Shown one piece after another: positions 51,959 through 63,205 of a stretch of 64,000 bases of DNA. This DNA comes from JBBROS01 sp965213845 (lineage in GTDB: Bacteria; Pseudomonadota; Alphaproteobacteria; Acetobacterales; Acetobacteraceae), in the NCBI GenBank assembly GCA_965213845.1, contig CBDCAI010000004.1, positions 186,001 through 250,000 of the forward strand, in the 5' to 3' direction. The first letter of the stretch is position 1. Each line of letters begins with the position of its first letter. A program made the position numbers and the translations under genes. The notes under the pieces were generated by a model. It was not told the DNA's origin, made no database searches, and saw only the letters and a list, made by a program, of their open reading frames with translations.

Positions 51959-52890
51959 GAGTCCGTCCAAGATCATTAGCAAGCACGGCAGAGGCGTCGC
52001 AGCATGAGCCGCACTGACGCCCACTGAAGGAACGCGAGCGCGTTTCGGTTCAGGCACTCCCAATCCTTGCTCAGGCGGCGGCATCGGTTGAGCCACGCAA
52101 TTGTCCGTTCTACGATCCACCGCTTGGGCAACACCACAAAGTTGCCGGTGTCGCAGCGTCGAACGATCTCGACGTTCACGCGGCGGCAGACACGGGCCAG
52201 GCCCGTCTGGAACCTCGGCCCCTGGTAACCGCCGTCGGCGTAGAGCTTGAGCAGAAAGGGATACATGCCGAACAACGTCGCCATCAGCAGCACGCCACCG
52301 TCACGGTCCTGGACGTCGGCCGCGTGAACGATAGCCTGCATCAGCAAACCCTGCGTGTCGACGAGGACGTGCCGCTTCTTACCCTTGATCTTCTTGCCGC
52401 CATCGAAGCCCGGCGGATCAATGCGGGCCCCCCTTTTTCGGCGCTCTTGACGCTCTGGCTGTCGATGATCGCGGCGGTCGGGCTGGCTTCGCGGTCCGCC
52501 TGCTCCCGACAGCGGACGTAAAGCGCATGGTGCAACCGATCGAGCGTCCCATCATGCTGCCAGCGGCAGAAATAGAAGTTGACGGTGCTGCGCGGCGGCA
52601 GGTCCTTCGGGATCGCCCGCCACTGGCAGCCTGTGCTGAGGACATACATCAGTCCGTTCAACACCTCGCGCAGGTCCACTGTCCGCTTGTTTCCGCCTCG
52701 TTTGGCACGAGGGATCTCCGGCTTGGCCAGAGCCCACTCGTCGTCGGTCAGGTCACTCGGGTAGCGCAGCTTGCTGCGGTCGTAGCGGGCGCGGTTCTCG
52801 GCAGTCCACATTGGGCGGCTCCTGCGAATCGGGGCTGCCACATGGAATCACAATTGATTCCCTCGACTCAACATGATCGTGGACGGACAC
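51959..52890 (-). mobile_element. IS5-family element, copy B (932 bp)
   Basis: Same ends and length as copy A in opposite orientation, flanked by a perfect TCA duplication (51956-51958 and 52891-52893), the TNA target expected for this group. It differs from copies A and C at several bases, for example in the codons giving NTSRR versus KTSRR on the antisense frame, so it is the most divergent of the three. Confidence 0.92.
51976..52811 (-). CDS. IS5-family transposase of copy B, two frames
   Basis: The first frame starts at ATG 52811 (MWTAENRARYDR) and ends at 52341; the second ends at 51976. The slip site A5G6 is at 52428-52438. Catalytic motifs are as in copy A. No disabling mutation seen beyond the shared frameshift, so this copy could be active if the slip is programmed. 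Confidence 0.87.
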
Positions 52891-52893
52891 TCA

Positions 52894-53028
52894 GCCCGCC
52901 GCATCAATACAAGTCATTTTTGCTTAGTTGGAATGTCGAGAGGTGCGATGTCTTTGAACAACACTGCCCACCGCTCAAGTTTGACTGTATCGAAGGCATC
53001 CGCTTTGGCAGCGAGGGCGCGCCTCTTA
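52894..53028. other. 135-bp remnant between IS copies B and C, with the 5' end of a truncated gene
   Basis: ATG at 52948 after GAGAGGTG starts MSLNNTAHRSSLTVSKASALAARARLL, which runs into IS copy C at 53029 and stops inside it at 53049. It looks like the N terminus of a real gene cut by the IS; the continuation is not on the far side of copy C. The remnant is AT-richer than the backbone. Confidence 0.5.
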
Positions 53029-53960
53029 GAGTCTGTCCAAGATCATTAGCAAGCACGGCAGAGGCGTCGCAGCATGAGCCGCACTGACGCCCACTGAAGG
53101 AACGCGAGCGCGTTTCGGTTCAGGCACTCCCAATCCTTGCTCAGGCGGCGGCATCGGTTGAGCCACGCAATTGTCCGTTCTACGATCCACCGCTTGGGCA
53201 ACACCACAAAGTTGCCGGTGTCGCAGCGTCGAACGATCTCGACGTTCACGCGGCGGCAGACACGGGCCAGGCCCGTCTGGAACCTCGGCCCTTGATAACC
53301 GCCGTCGGCGTAGAGCTTGAGCAGAAAGGGATACATGCCGAACAACGTCGCCATCAGCAGCACGCCACCGTCACGGTCCTGGATGTCGGCCGCGTGGACG
53401 ATAGCCTGCATCAGCAAACCCTGCGTGTCGACGAGGATGTGCCGCTTCTTACCTTTGATCTTCTTGCCGCCATCGAAGCCCGGCGGATCAATGCGGGCCC
53501 CCCTTTTTCGGCGCTCTTGACGCTCTGGCTGTCGATGATCGCGGCGGTCGGGCTGGCTTCGCGGTCCGCCTGCTCCCGACAGCGGACGTAAAGCGCATGG
53601 TGCAACCGATCGAGCGTCCCATCATGCTGCCAGCGGCAGAAATAGAAGTTGACGGTGCTGCGCGGCGGCAGGTCCTTCGGGATCGCCCGCCACTGGCAGC
53701 CTGTGCTGAGGACATACATCAGTCCGTTCAAGACCTCGCGCAGGTCCACTGTCCGCTTGTTTCCGCCTCGTTTGGCACGAGGGATCTCCGGCTTGGCCAG
53801 AGCCCACTCGTCGTCGGTCAGGTCGCTCGGGTAGCGCAGCTTGCTGCGGTCGTAGCGGGCGCGGTTCTCGGCAGTCCAGATTGGGCGGCTCCTGCGAATC
53901 GGGGCTGCCACATGGAATCACAATTGATTCCCTCGACTCAACATGATCGTGGACGGACTC
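53029..53960 (-). mobile_element. IS5-family element, copy C (932 bp)
   Basis: 932 bp with one end reading GAGTCTGTCC (one change from the GAGTCCGTCC of the others). Flanks are TTA (53026-53028) and TCA (53961-53963), not a matching duplication. It abuts a hairpin downstream of rnhA. Sequence closer to copy A than to copy B. Confidence 0.9.
53046..53911 (-). CDS. IS5-family transposase of copy C, two frames, usual ATG lost
   Basis: Same layout as in the other copies, with the slip site at 53498-53508. The ATG used in A and B (MWTAENR) is ATC here (IWTAENR), so translation would have to begin at the upstream in-frame start (MAAPIRRSRP, 53911), which lacks the ribosome site. The copy may have lost its own transposase expression while its ends stay usable in trans. 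Confidence 0.8.
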
Positions 53961-53962
53961 TC

Positions 53963-53993
53963 AGGCAATGCGTAAAAGTGTCACGCATTGCCT
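53963..53993. terminator. hairpin downstream of rnhA, abutting IS copy C
   Basis: Perfect 11-bp inverted repeat AGGCAATGCGT / ACGCATTGCCT with a 9-base loop. For the leftward rnhA transcript the sequence after the stem is now GA followed by the IS end, so any U-tract was displaced by the insertion. On the plus strand TTT follows. Confidence 0.6.
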
Positions 53994-54011
53994 TTACCTA
54001 CAACATCCGCA

Positions 54012-54494
54012 TCAACCCCCACCCTCCCGCGCCCGTGTCGCCAGCACGTCGGCACGTTCGTTCATCGTGTCGCCGGCGTGGCCGCGGACCCATTTCCATT
54101 CGATGTCGTGCATCTTGGCGGCGTCCAGCACGCGGCGCCACAGGTCCATGTTCTTGACCGGGTCGCCGGCGGCGGTGCGCCAGTTCTTGCGGACCCAGCC
54201 GGTGCTCCATCGCGTGACGCCGTTGCGCACGTATTCGCTGTCCGTATGCAGGACCACCTTGCAGGGCCGTTTCAGCGCTTCCAGCGCGGCGGCGGCTGCC
54301 GTCAGCTCCATGCGGTTGTTCGTCGTCGCGGCCTCGGCGCCCGTCAACTCCCGCTCGTGGCCGCCGAAGCGCAGGATCGCCGCCCAGCCGCCCGGCCCTG
54401 GATTGGGCTTGCAGCCCCCATCCGTCCACACCTCGACAACCTGGCCCGCCCCCGGCTGGCCCACACCGGGCTCACTCACCTGCTCAGAGTCCAT
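54012..54494 (-). CDS. rnhA: ribonuclease HI
   Basis: 160 residues from the ATG overlapping thrB. Catalytic DEDD residues are in VWTDGGCKPNPGPGGWAA, NRMELTAAAAAL, HTDSEYVRNG and NERADVLATRA. It degrades RNA in RNA-DNA hybrids. Last gene of the ispH-thrB-rnhA operon, a conserved alphaproteobacterial arrangement. Confidence 0.94.
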   Translation of the reverse strand: MDSEQVSEPGVGQPGAGQVVEVWTDGGCKPNPGPGGWAAILRFGGHERELTGAEAATTNNRMELTAAAAALEALKRPCKVVLHTDSEYVRNGVTRWSTGWVRKNWRTAAGDPVKNMDLWRRVLDAAKMHDIEWKWVRGHAGDTMNERADVLATRAREGGG

Positions 54495-55443
54495 AGGCGC
54501 TCGCGTCCTTCGCACCCAGGTGGAACCGCAGCCGCCGCAGGTAGTCCAGCGGGTCCTTGCGCGTGACCAGGGCGCCCGCCGGCGTGTTCACCCAGTCGAA
54601 CAGCCGCGTCAGCAAAAAGCGCAGCGCCGCACCCTGGCACAGCACCGGCAGCGCCGCCCGTTCGGCCGCGTCCAGCGCCCGCTCATCCGCGTAGCCGCGC
54701 AGCAGCGCCCGGGCCTTGGTCACGTTGAACTGGAAGTCCGCCTCGAAGCACCAGGCGTTCAGGCACACCGCGAGATCGTAGGCGAACAGGTCCGTCGCGG
54801 CGAAGTAGAAGTCGATCAGCCCCGACAGGCGCCCGTCCAGGAAGAACACGTTGTCCGGGAACAGGTCCGCATGGATGTGCCCCCGTGGCAGGCCGGCCGG
54901 CCAGGCGGCCAGGATGCGGTCCAACGCCGCCTCCAGCTCCGCCCCCAGCCCCGCCTGCACCTCGTCCGCCCGCGGCAGGCACCGGGCCAGCAGCGGCGCC
55001 CAGCCGGCCGGGCCCAGCGCGTTGGTCCGCTCCGCCGCATACCCCGACCCCGCCCGGTGCAGCCCGGCCAGCGCCGCGCCCAACGGCACGCAATGCTCCG
55101 GCCGCACCCGGCGCGGCCACACCCCCGGCAGGAACGTCGTCACGCAAGCCGGCCGCCCCGCCAGCGCCCGCAGGCTCGATCCGTCCCGGCCCCGCACCGG
55201 CAGCGGGCAATTGATCCCCTGCCCGGCCAGGTGCTCCATCAGGCCCAGGAACCAGGGCAGTTCCGCCGGGTCCACCCGCCTCTCATACAGCGTCAGGATG
55301 AAGTCGCCCGACGTCGTGCGCAGCTGGTAGTTGCTGTTCTCGACCCCCTCCGCGATGCCCCGGAACGCCACCGCCGTCCCCAGGGCATACTCCCCCAGGA
55401 ACGCGGCCAGCGCCTCGTCCGTGACCTCCGTGTAGACGGCCAT
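54484..55443 (-). CDS. thrB: homoserine kinase (type II, APH fold)
   Basis: 319 residues. N-terminal MAVYTEVTDEALAAFLGEYALGTAVAFRGIAEGVENSNY matches the ThrB2 family. The kinase loop is GHIHADLFPDNVFF and the metal-binding Asp lies in GLIDFYFAATD. It phosphorylates L-homoserine for threonine synthesis. The start lies 2 bp after the ispH stop, and its 3' end overlaps rnhA by 11 bp. Confidence 0.92.
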   Translation of the reverse strand: MAVYTEVTDEALAAFLGEYALGTAVAFRGIAEGVENSNYQLRTTSGDFILTLYERRVDPAELPWFLGLMEHLAGQGINCPLPVRGRDGSSLRALAGRPACVTTFLPGVWPRRVRPEHCVPLGAALAGLHRAGSGYAAERTNALGPAGWAPLLARCLPRADEVQAGLGAELEAALDRILAAWPAGLPRGHIHADLFPDNVFFLDGRLSGLIDFYFAATDLFAYDLAVCLNAWCFEADFQFNVTKARALLRGYADERALDAAERAALPVLCQGAALRFLLTRLFDWVNTPAGALVTRKDPLDYLRRLRFHLGAKDASAYGL

Positions 55444-55445
55444 GA

Positions 55446-56441
55446 CTAAGCGGTGACGCGCGCCTCCAGCGGGGCGGGCAGCTTGAACACCACGTCTTCC
55501 TGCGTCACCCGGCGCTCCTCGATCCGCAGCGTGTAGCGCTCGCCCAGCAGCCGCAGCAGCTCCTGCACCAGCGACTCGGGCGCCGAGGCCCCGGCCGTCA
55601 GGCCCAGCACCTGCACCCCGTCCATGACAGACCAGTCCAGCTCGTTCGCCCGCGGCAGCAGGATGGCGCGCCGGGCACCCGCCCGCTCCGCCACTTCCCG
55701 CAACCGTTGGGAGTTGCTGCTGTTCGGGCTGCCGATCACCACGACCAGGTCGCAGTCCCGTGCCACGGCCTTCACCGCCGCCTGCCGGTTCGTGGTGGCG
55801 TAGCAGATGTCCTCCCGCTTCGGCCCCTCGATCGCCGGAAAGCGGCGGCGCAGAGTCTCCACAATCTCGGCCGTGTCGTCCACGCTCAACGTCGTCTGGG
55901 TGATGAAGGCCAGCTTCAGCGGCTCCGCCGGCTCCACCGTCTCGGCGTCCGCCACGCTCTGCACCAGCGTCATGCTGCCGGGCGGCAGCTGGCCCATCGT
56001 GCCCACCACCTCCGGATGCCCGGCATGCCCGATCATCAGAATGTGCCGCCGGTCGGCCCCGCCGCCCGCGAAATGCCGCTCCGCCTCCCGGTGCACCTTG
56101 CTCACCAGCGGGCAGGTCGCATCGAGGTATAGCAGGTTGCGCCGCTCCGCCTCGGCCGGCACCGCCTTCGGCACGCCGTGGGCCGAGAACACGACCGGCG
56201 CATCGGCCGGCACCTCGTCCAGCTCCTCGACGAACACGGCGCCCTGCGCCTCCAGCTCCTCGACCACCGTCCGGTTGTGCACGATCTCGTGCCGGACATA
56301 GACGGGCTTGCCGTAGCGCCGCAGCGCCTCCTCCACCACACGGATCGCCCGGTCCACACCGGCGCAGAACCCGCGCGGCCCCGCCAGCACCACCCGGAGT
56401 TCCGGCAGCCCGGCCCCACTCGCCTGCATCATCTGTTGCAT
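55446..56441 (-). CDS. ispH: 4-hydroxy-3-methylbut-2-enyl diphosphate reductase
   Basis: 331 residues. Last step of the MEP isoprenoid pathway. The iron-sulfur cluster cysteines are in GPRGFCAGVDRAIRVVEEAL, LDATCPLVSKVH and EDICYATTNRQAAV; substrate residues lie in GHAGHPEVVGTMGQ and VIGSPNSSNSQRL. The start ATG is the first Met of MQQMMQASG; the open frame extends far upstream without any coding sense. Confidence 0.95.
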   Translation of the reverse strand: MQQMMQASGAGLPELRVVLAGPRGFCAGVDRAIRVVEEALRRYGKPVYVRHEIVHNRTVVEELEAQGAVFVEELDEVPADAPVVFSAHGVPKAVPAEAERRNLLYLDATCPLVSKVHREAERHFAGGGADRRHILMIGHAGHPEVVGTMGQLPPGSMTLVQSVADAETVEPAEPLKLAFITQTTLSVDDTAEIVETLRRRFPAIEGPKREDICYATTNRQAAVKAVARDCDLVVVIGSPNSSNSQRLREVAERAGARRAILLPRANELDWSVMDGVQVLGLTAGASAPESLVQELLRLLGERYTLRIEERRVTQEDVVFKLPAPLEARVTA

Positions 56442-56564
56442 GTTGTCCGGCCCGTCCGCGGCGCGCACAATGCACCCCGCCCTGCATGGCATCACACATA
56501 GGCCGACAACCCGCCCTGCGCCACCCCGGCCACCCGACCCCGGCCTTCCCTCCTGGAGACAAGC

Positions 56565-57161
56565 ATGGCTTCCCCGCCCAACCCACCCGCCCGGCACACC
56601 GCCCGGCGCCCCACCTGGCACGCCACCTGGCACGCCACCGGGGCCCTGCTGCTCCTGGCGCTGCTGCCGGCCGGCTGCGGCAAGGAAGACAGCCAGCGCT
56701 TCGCCCCCCCCTGCCCCGTGCCCAGCCTGCCGCGCGACACGAGCGACCTCCGGCGCTTCCGCGGCGCCGGGCGCGACATCACCGACAGCGTGCTCGAGGG
56801 CCGCATCACCGGGCTCAGCGGCGCCTGCACCCGCGGCGAGAAGGGCTTCGTCACGGCGTCCATCTCCGTCGGCATCGACCTCATCCGCGGCCCGGCCAAC
56901 ACCCGCCAGGTGGTCGACGTCGCCTACTTCGTCGCCGTCAGCGAGGGCCAGGGGCCCGACGAACGCATCCTGGACAAGCGCGTCTACACCCTGCGGGCCG
57001 AGTTCCCGTCCAACACCGACCGGCTCCGCCTGGCCGGCGACGAGGTGCAGCTCCAGCTGCCCGTCACTCCCACCAAGACCGCAGCCGCCTACCGCATCCT
57101 GGTCGGCTTCCAGCTCACCCCGGAGGAGCTGCAGGTCAACCGGAGCCGCCCCGGCCGCTGA
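56565..57161 (+). CDS. lipoprotein of unknown function
   Basis: 198 residues. An unusually long basic N region (RHTARRPTWHATWHAT) is followed by a hydrophobic core and lipobox LLPAGC (Cys near 38). The mature domain is beta-rich: DITDSVLEGRITGLSGACTRGEKGFVTASISVGIDLIRGPANTRQVVDVAYFVAVSEGQG. Family not identified. ATG follows GGAG by 9 bases. It lies divergent from ispH, ahead of the gcv riboswitch. Confidence 0.7.
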   Translation: MASPPNPPARHTARRPTWHATWHATGALLLLALLPAGCGKEDSQRFAPPCPVPSLPRDTSDLRRFRGAGRDITDSVLEGRITGLSGACTRGEKGFVTASISVGIDLIRGPANTRQVVDVAYFVAVSEGQGPDERILDKRVYTLRAEFPSNTDRLRLAGDEVQLQLPVTPTKTAAAYRILVGFQLTPEELQVNRSRPGR

Positions 57162-57237
57162 AACCGACGGCACGGCCCCGCCGCCATTCCGCTTGAACCC
57201 CGGCCCGCCATGCGGCATACCAGCGGGGTCCACACCA

Positions 57238-57472
57238 TCCCCTGCGGGAGAGTGCTGATGCGGCCCACCCCATGCTCCGGGGCGGGCAGCCCCCAGCCGC
57301 CGAAGGCGCAACCGGCCCCCGGAAACGCTCAGGCACCCAGGACCGCAGTAGGGGCCAGGACCTCTGGAAAGCCGGCGGCGCCCATCGGGGGCGCCCTCGC
57401 ACCGACGGAGTAAAGCCACCGCGAATGCGGGGCCGAATCTCTCAGGTTCCCGGACAGAGGGGGGTCGAACCT
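57238..57472 (+). promoter_or_regulatory. tandem glycine riboswitch
   Basis: Two consecutive aptamers. The first spans about 57238-57355: outer stem CCCCTGCGG / CCGCAGTAGGGG, core GGAGAGTGC, then CCGCCGAAGGCGCAA and GGAAACGCTCAGGCACCCAGGACCGC. The second spans about 57361-57472: outer stem CCTCTGG / CCGGACAGAGG, with CACCGACGGAGTAAA and CTCTCAGGTTCCCGGACAGAGG. This is the classic cooperative gcvT riboswitch, which turns on glycine cleavage when glycine is abundant. It lies about 90 bp before gcvT. Confidence 0.93.
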
Positions 57473-57563
57473 GCTGGCACATCGCCAGTGGGCGACCCGT
57501 GTCCCGCATCCCGGGACACCTTGGGCGCGTCCCGCTTCCGGGCCGCGTCGGAGTGCCCGGCCC

Positions 57564-58709
57564 GTGTCCGACCAAGTCCCAGACCCCGTCCTGAACATCG
57601 AACCGGACGAGCCCGAGACCCTCCTCGTCACCCCGCTCGATGCCCTGCACCGCCGGCTCGGCGGCAAGATGGTCGCCTTCGCCGGCTACGACATGCCCGT
57701 CCAGTTCGGCCCCGGCGTCATGGCCGAACACCGCCACACCCGAACCCACGCCAGCCTGTTCGACGTCAGCCACATGGGCCAGCTCAGCCTGCACGGCCCC
57801 GGCGCCGCCGCCGCACTCGAACGCCTCGTCCCCGGCGACATCCAGGCCCTCAAGCCGGGCCGCCAACGCTATACCCTGCTGCTGAACGAGGCCGGCGGCA
57901 TCCAGGACGACCTCATGGTCGCCAACTACGGCGACCGCCTGGTCGTCGTCGCCAACGCCAGCCGCAAGGAGTCCGACGGCCACGCCATCGCCGCAGGCAT
58001 CCATGGTGCCGCCGAGCTGCCTGCAGCACCCCGAACGCGCGCTGCTCGCCCTGCAGGGCCCCGCCGCCGCCGTCATCATGGCCCGCCTGTGCCCCCCGCC
58101 GCCGCCCTGCCCTTCATGGGCGTGGTCGAGGCCACCATCGCCCACATCCCCGCCTGGATCAGCCGCTCCGGCTACACCGGCGAGGACGGGTTCGAGATCT
58201 CCATCCCCGCCGACCACGCCGAGGCGCTCGCCACCCTGCTGCTGGCCGAACCCGGCGTCCTGCCGGCCGGGCTCGGCGCCCGCGACAGCCTGCGCCTGGA
58301 GGCCGGGCTGTGCCTGTACGGGCAGGACATCGACGAGCTGACCAGCCCCGTCGAGGCGAACCTGGCCTGGGCCATCGGCAAACGCCGCCGGGCCAGCGCG
58401 GACTTCCTGGGCGCAGCGCCCATCCTGGACCAGCTGCAGAACGGCGCCCCCCGCCTGCGGGTCGGCCTGCGCCCCGAAGGCCGCGCCCCGGCCCGCGCGC
58501 TGACCCCCATCGTCGCCGGCGACGGCACCGCGGCCGGCGGCGTCACCTCGGGCGGCTTCTCGCCGACCCTGCAGGCCCCCATCGCCATGGGCTACGTCCG
58601 CCGCGACCAGGCCGCCATCGGCACGCAGCTGCACCTGATGATCCGCGGCAAGCCGCAGCCCGCCACCGTCGCCGCCCTCCCGTTCGTCCCCACGAACTAC
58701 GCCAAGTAA
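57564..58709 (+). CDS. gcvT: glycine cleavage system T protein, two compensating frameshifts
   Basis: GTG start; about 381 codons. Aminomethyltransferase motifs: MVAFAGYDMPVQFGPGVMAEHRHTR, FDVSHMGQLSLHGPGA, SGYTGEDGFEISIPADHA and GARDSLRLEAGLCLYGQDI. Between about 58010 and 58100 the family sequence (PERALLALQGPAAAVIMARL) is in the +1 frame; the frame is restored before FMGVVEATIAHIP. So about 30 residues of the nominal product are scrambled. Either sequence errors or a damaged gene. Confidence 0.85.
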   Translation: MSDQVPDPVLNIEPDEPETLLVTPLDALHRRLGGKMVAFAGYDMPVQFGPGVMAEHRHTRTHASLFDVSHMGQLSLHGPGAAAALERLVPGDIQALKPGRQRYTLLLNEAGGIQDDLMVANYGDRLVVVANASRKESDGHAIAAGIHGAAELPAAPRTRAARPAGPRRRRHHGPPVPPAAALPFMGVVEATIAHIPAWISRSGYTGEDGFEISIPADHAEALATLLLAEPGVLPAGLGARDSLRLEAGLCLYGQDIDELTSPVEANLAWAIGKRRRASADFLGAAPILDQLQNGAPRLRVGLRPEGRAPARALTPIVAGDGTAAGGVTSGGFSPTLQAPIAMGYVRRDQAAIGTQLHLMIRGKPQPATVAALPFVPTNYAK

Positions 58710-58721
58710 GGGATCCCCCCC

Positions 58722-59096
58722 ATGTCCGAGCTCCGCTACACGAAAGACCACGAGTGGGTCCGTCTCGAGGGCGACACCGCCACCGTGGGCATCACCGACC
58801 ACGCGCAACAGGCCCTGGGCGACGTCGTCTTCGTCGAGCTGCCCGAGCCCGGCCGCGCCGTCACCGAGGGCGAGTCCGTCGCCGTCGTCGAATCCGTCAA
58901 GGCCGCCAGCGACGTCTATGCGCCGCTCGAGGGCACCATCACCGAGACCAACCCCGCCATCGTCGACGACCCCGCGCTGGTGAACGCCGAACCGCACGAG
59001 GGGGCCTGGTTCTTCAAAATGACGCTGCCCGACCGCACCGGCTTCGACGCGCTGATGGACGCCGCCGCCTACCAGACTTTGGTCGAGGCCACCTAG
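58722..59096 (+). CDS. gcvH: glycine cleavage system H protein
   Basis: 124 residues, intact. The lipoyl-carrier Lys 60 lies in VVESVKAASDVYAPLEG; other family features are TKDHEWVRLEG, VGITDHAQQALGDVVFVELPEPG and EPHEGAWFFKM. It shuttles the aminomethyl group between GcvP, GcvT and Lpd. It follows gcvT by 12 bp. Confidence 0.95.
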   Translation: MSELRYTKDHEWVRLEGDTATVGITDHAQQALGDVVFVELPEPGRAVTEGESVAVVESVKAASDVYAPLEGTITETNPAIVDDPALVNAEPHEGAWFFKMTLPDRTGFDALMDAAAYQTLVEAT

Positions 59097-59097
59097 C

Positions 59098-62085
<2,988 letters not shown>

Positions 62086-62100
62086 GACGGGAGCGACACC

Positions 62101-62505
62101 ATGCCCAAGCAGACCATCACCCCGCCGAACCTCGCCTTCCAGCCCCGCCCGACCTACCCCTACGCGCCCGGAACCGCCGCGGCCGGGTGGGTCTACACCT
62201 CGGGCCAGGTCGCCTGGGACGCCACCGGCACCCTGGTCGGCCCCGGCGACATCGTGGCGCAGACGCGGCAGGTGCTGGCCAACGTCCTGTCCGTCCTGCA
62301 CGCCGCCGGCGCCACCGCGGCCGACGTGCTGAAATGCAACGTCTACCTGTCCGACATGCGCCACTTCCAGGCCATGAACGACGTCTACGCCGCCACCTTC
62401 CCCACCGCACCGCCGGCCCGCACCACCGTCCATGCCGCCCTGGCCGAGCCCGGGATGCTCGTGGAGATCGAGGCCATCGCCTATATCGGCGTGCCCGGCC
62501 CGTGA
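62101..62505 (+). CDS. RidA family protein
   Basis: 134 residues, intact, 15 bp after the gcvP region. RidA/YjgF fold: YAPGTAAAGWVYTSGQVAWDATGTLVGPGDIVAQTRQVLANVLSVLHAAGATAADVLKCNVYLSDM and the conserved Arg in PPARTTVHAALAEPGMLVEIEAIA. Family members deaminate reactive enamine/imine intermediates released by PLP enzymes, so linkage to glycine metabolism is sensible. Confidence 0.9.
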   Translation: MPKQTITPPNLAFQPRPTYPYAPGTAAAGWVYTSGQVAWDATGTLVGPGDIVAQTRQVLANVLSVLHAAGATAADVLKCNVYLSDMRHFQAMNDVYAATFPTAPPARTTVHAALAEPGMLVEIEAIAYIGVPGP

Positions 62506-62509
62506 GGTC

Positions 62510-63205
62510 CTAGCGCAGCGTCGCGGACAGCGCGTTCAACGTGGTCGACAGCGTCTTGCCGATCGACAGCGGCACGAAAGGGTTGGCATCCAGCGCATTG
62601 ATGGTCCCGTTGCCATACACGAGCTGGATGTACTCGCCGATCGTCTGACGCGCCTGCTGGATCAGCTTCTGCCGCTCCCCGGCATCCTCCGTCGCCGCCG
62701 CCTGCGACAGCGTCTCCGTCAGGTCCCCGTCCAGCGACAACAGCAGCGGGTCGACCACCGCGGCGACCTGCTCCTCGATGTCGCCCGCCATCGGCTCCCC
62801 CTCGCCGGCCGCCATGATGGCCTTGGTCAGCTTCTGCAGCTCCGCGTCGATCCGCCCCCGCGTCGCCGTCCAGGCCGCGACCGACTTCAGCAACTTCGGC
62901 ACGTCCACCGACCCGGCGCCCGCCGTGTCGCCCGCACCACCCCCGTCCTTCACGTCACCGCCCGGCGCGCTGCCCCCCGCGCTGGTGCCCCCCGCGCCGC
63001 CGCCCCCCCCGCCGCCTCCGCCCCCCGCGCCGCCGCCAAGCGCATCCCGCAGGATGTCCATCCCGGCCGCCGCCGCGTCGAGGTCGCCCCGCTTCAGGCT
63101 CGCCTGCGCGTCCGTCGCCAGCTCCGCCAGCCCGGCCTTCTGCGTCGGGTCCTTGGCGATCACCCCCATCATCTGCCGAACCAGGCCGGTCAACTGCTTC
63201 GTCAA
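62510..63205 (-). CDS. unrecognised protein with Gly-rich linker
   Basis: 231 residues from a TTG that overlaps the upstream stop (TTGA). An N-terminal helical part (residues 1-57), a linker of almost pure Gly/Ala/Ser (58-100) and a C-terminal helical domain (LLKSVAAWTATRGRIDAELQKLTKAIMAAGEGEPMAG...YIQLVYGNGTINALDANPFVPLSIGKTL). No signal or membrane segment. Function unknown; co-transcribed with the next gene. Confidence 0.6.
   Translation of the reverse strand: MTKQLTGLVRQMMGVIAKDPTQKAGLAELATDAQASLKRGDLDAAAAGMDILRDALGGGAGGGGGGGGGGAGGTSAGGSAPGGDVKDGGGAGDTAGAGSVDVPKLLKSVAAWTATRGRIDAELQKLTKAIMAAGEGEPMAGDIEEQVAAVVDPLLLSLDGDLTETLSQAAATEDAGERQKLIQQARQTIGEYIQLVYGNGTINALDANPFVPLSIGKTLSTTLNALSATLR

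Larger units (their letters stand above)
34446..53963. mobile_element. Tn7-like island with arsenic cargo and three IS copies (right boundary inferred)
   Basis: The left boundary is the TGTCGAG terminus. The island contains tnsA-tnsB-tnsC-tniQ, the protease/phosphoesterase cassette, the ars operon, small genes, a methyltransferase gene and IS copies A-C. Backbone genes resume with rnhA at 54012. The right terminus was not found, so this limit is simply where island-type sequence stops. The cargo sits on the tnsA side, opposite to classical Tn7, so material right of tnsA may be a separate insertion. Confidence 0.5.

Noticed and set aside
52934..52940. Second TGTCGAG, as a possible other transposon terminus
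   Set aside because: It is in the same orientation as the left end, not inverted, and is not followed by TTTGGCA-type repeats. A 7-mer match by chance is likely.
53004..53021. TTTGGCAGCGAGGGCGCG near IS copy C, resembling a TnsB repeat
   Set aside because: Only the TTTGGCA half matches; it is single, in direct orientation and lies inside the truncated reading frame.
51949..53982. Decamer AAAAGTGTCA present both left of IS copy B and in the loop region of the rnhA hairpin
   Set aside because: Only about ten bases match and the surroundings diverge, so no duplication or site-specific junction can be argued.
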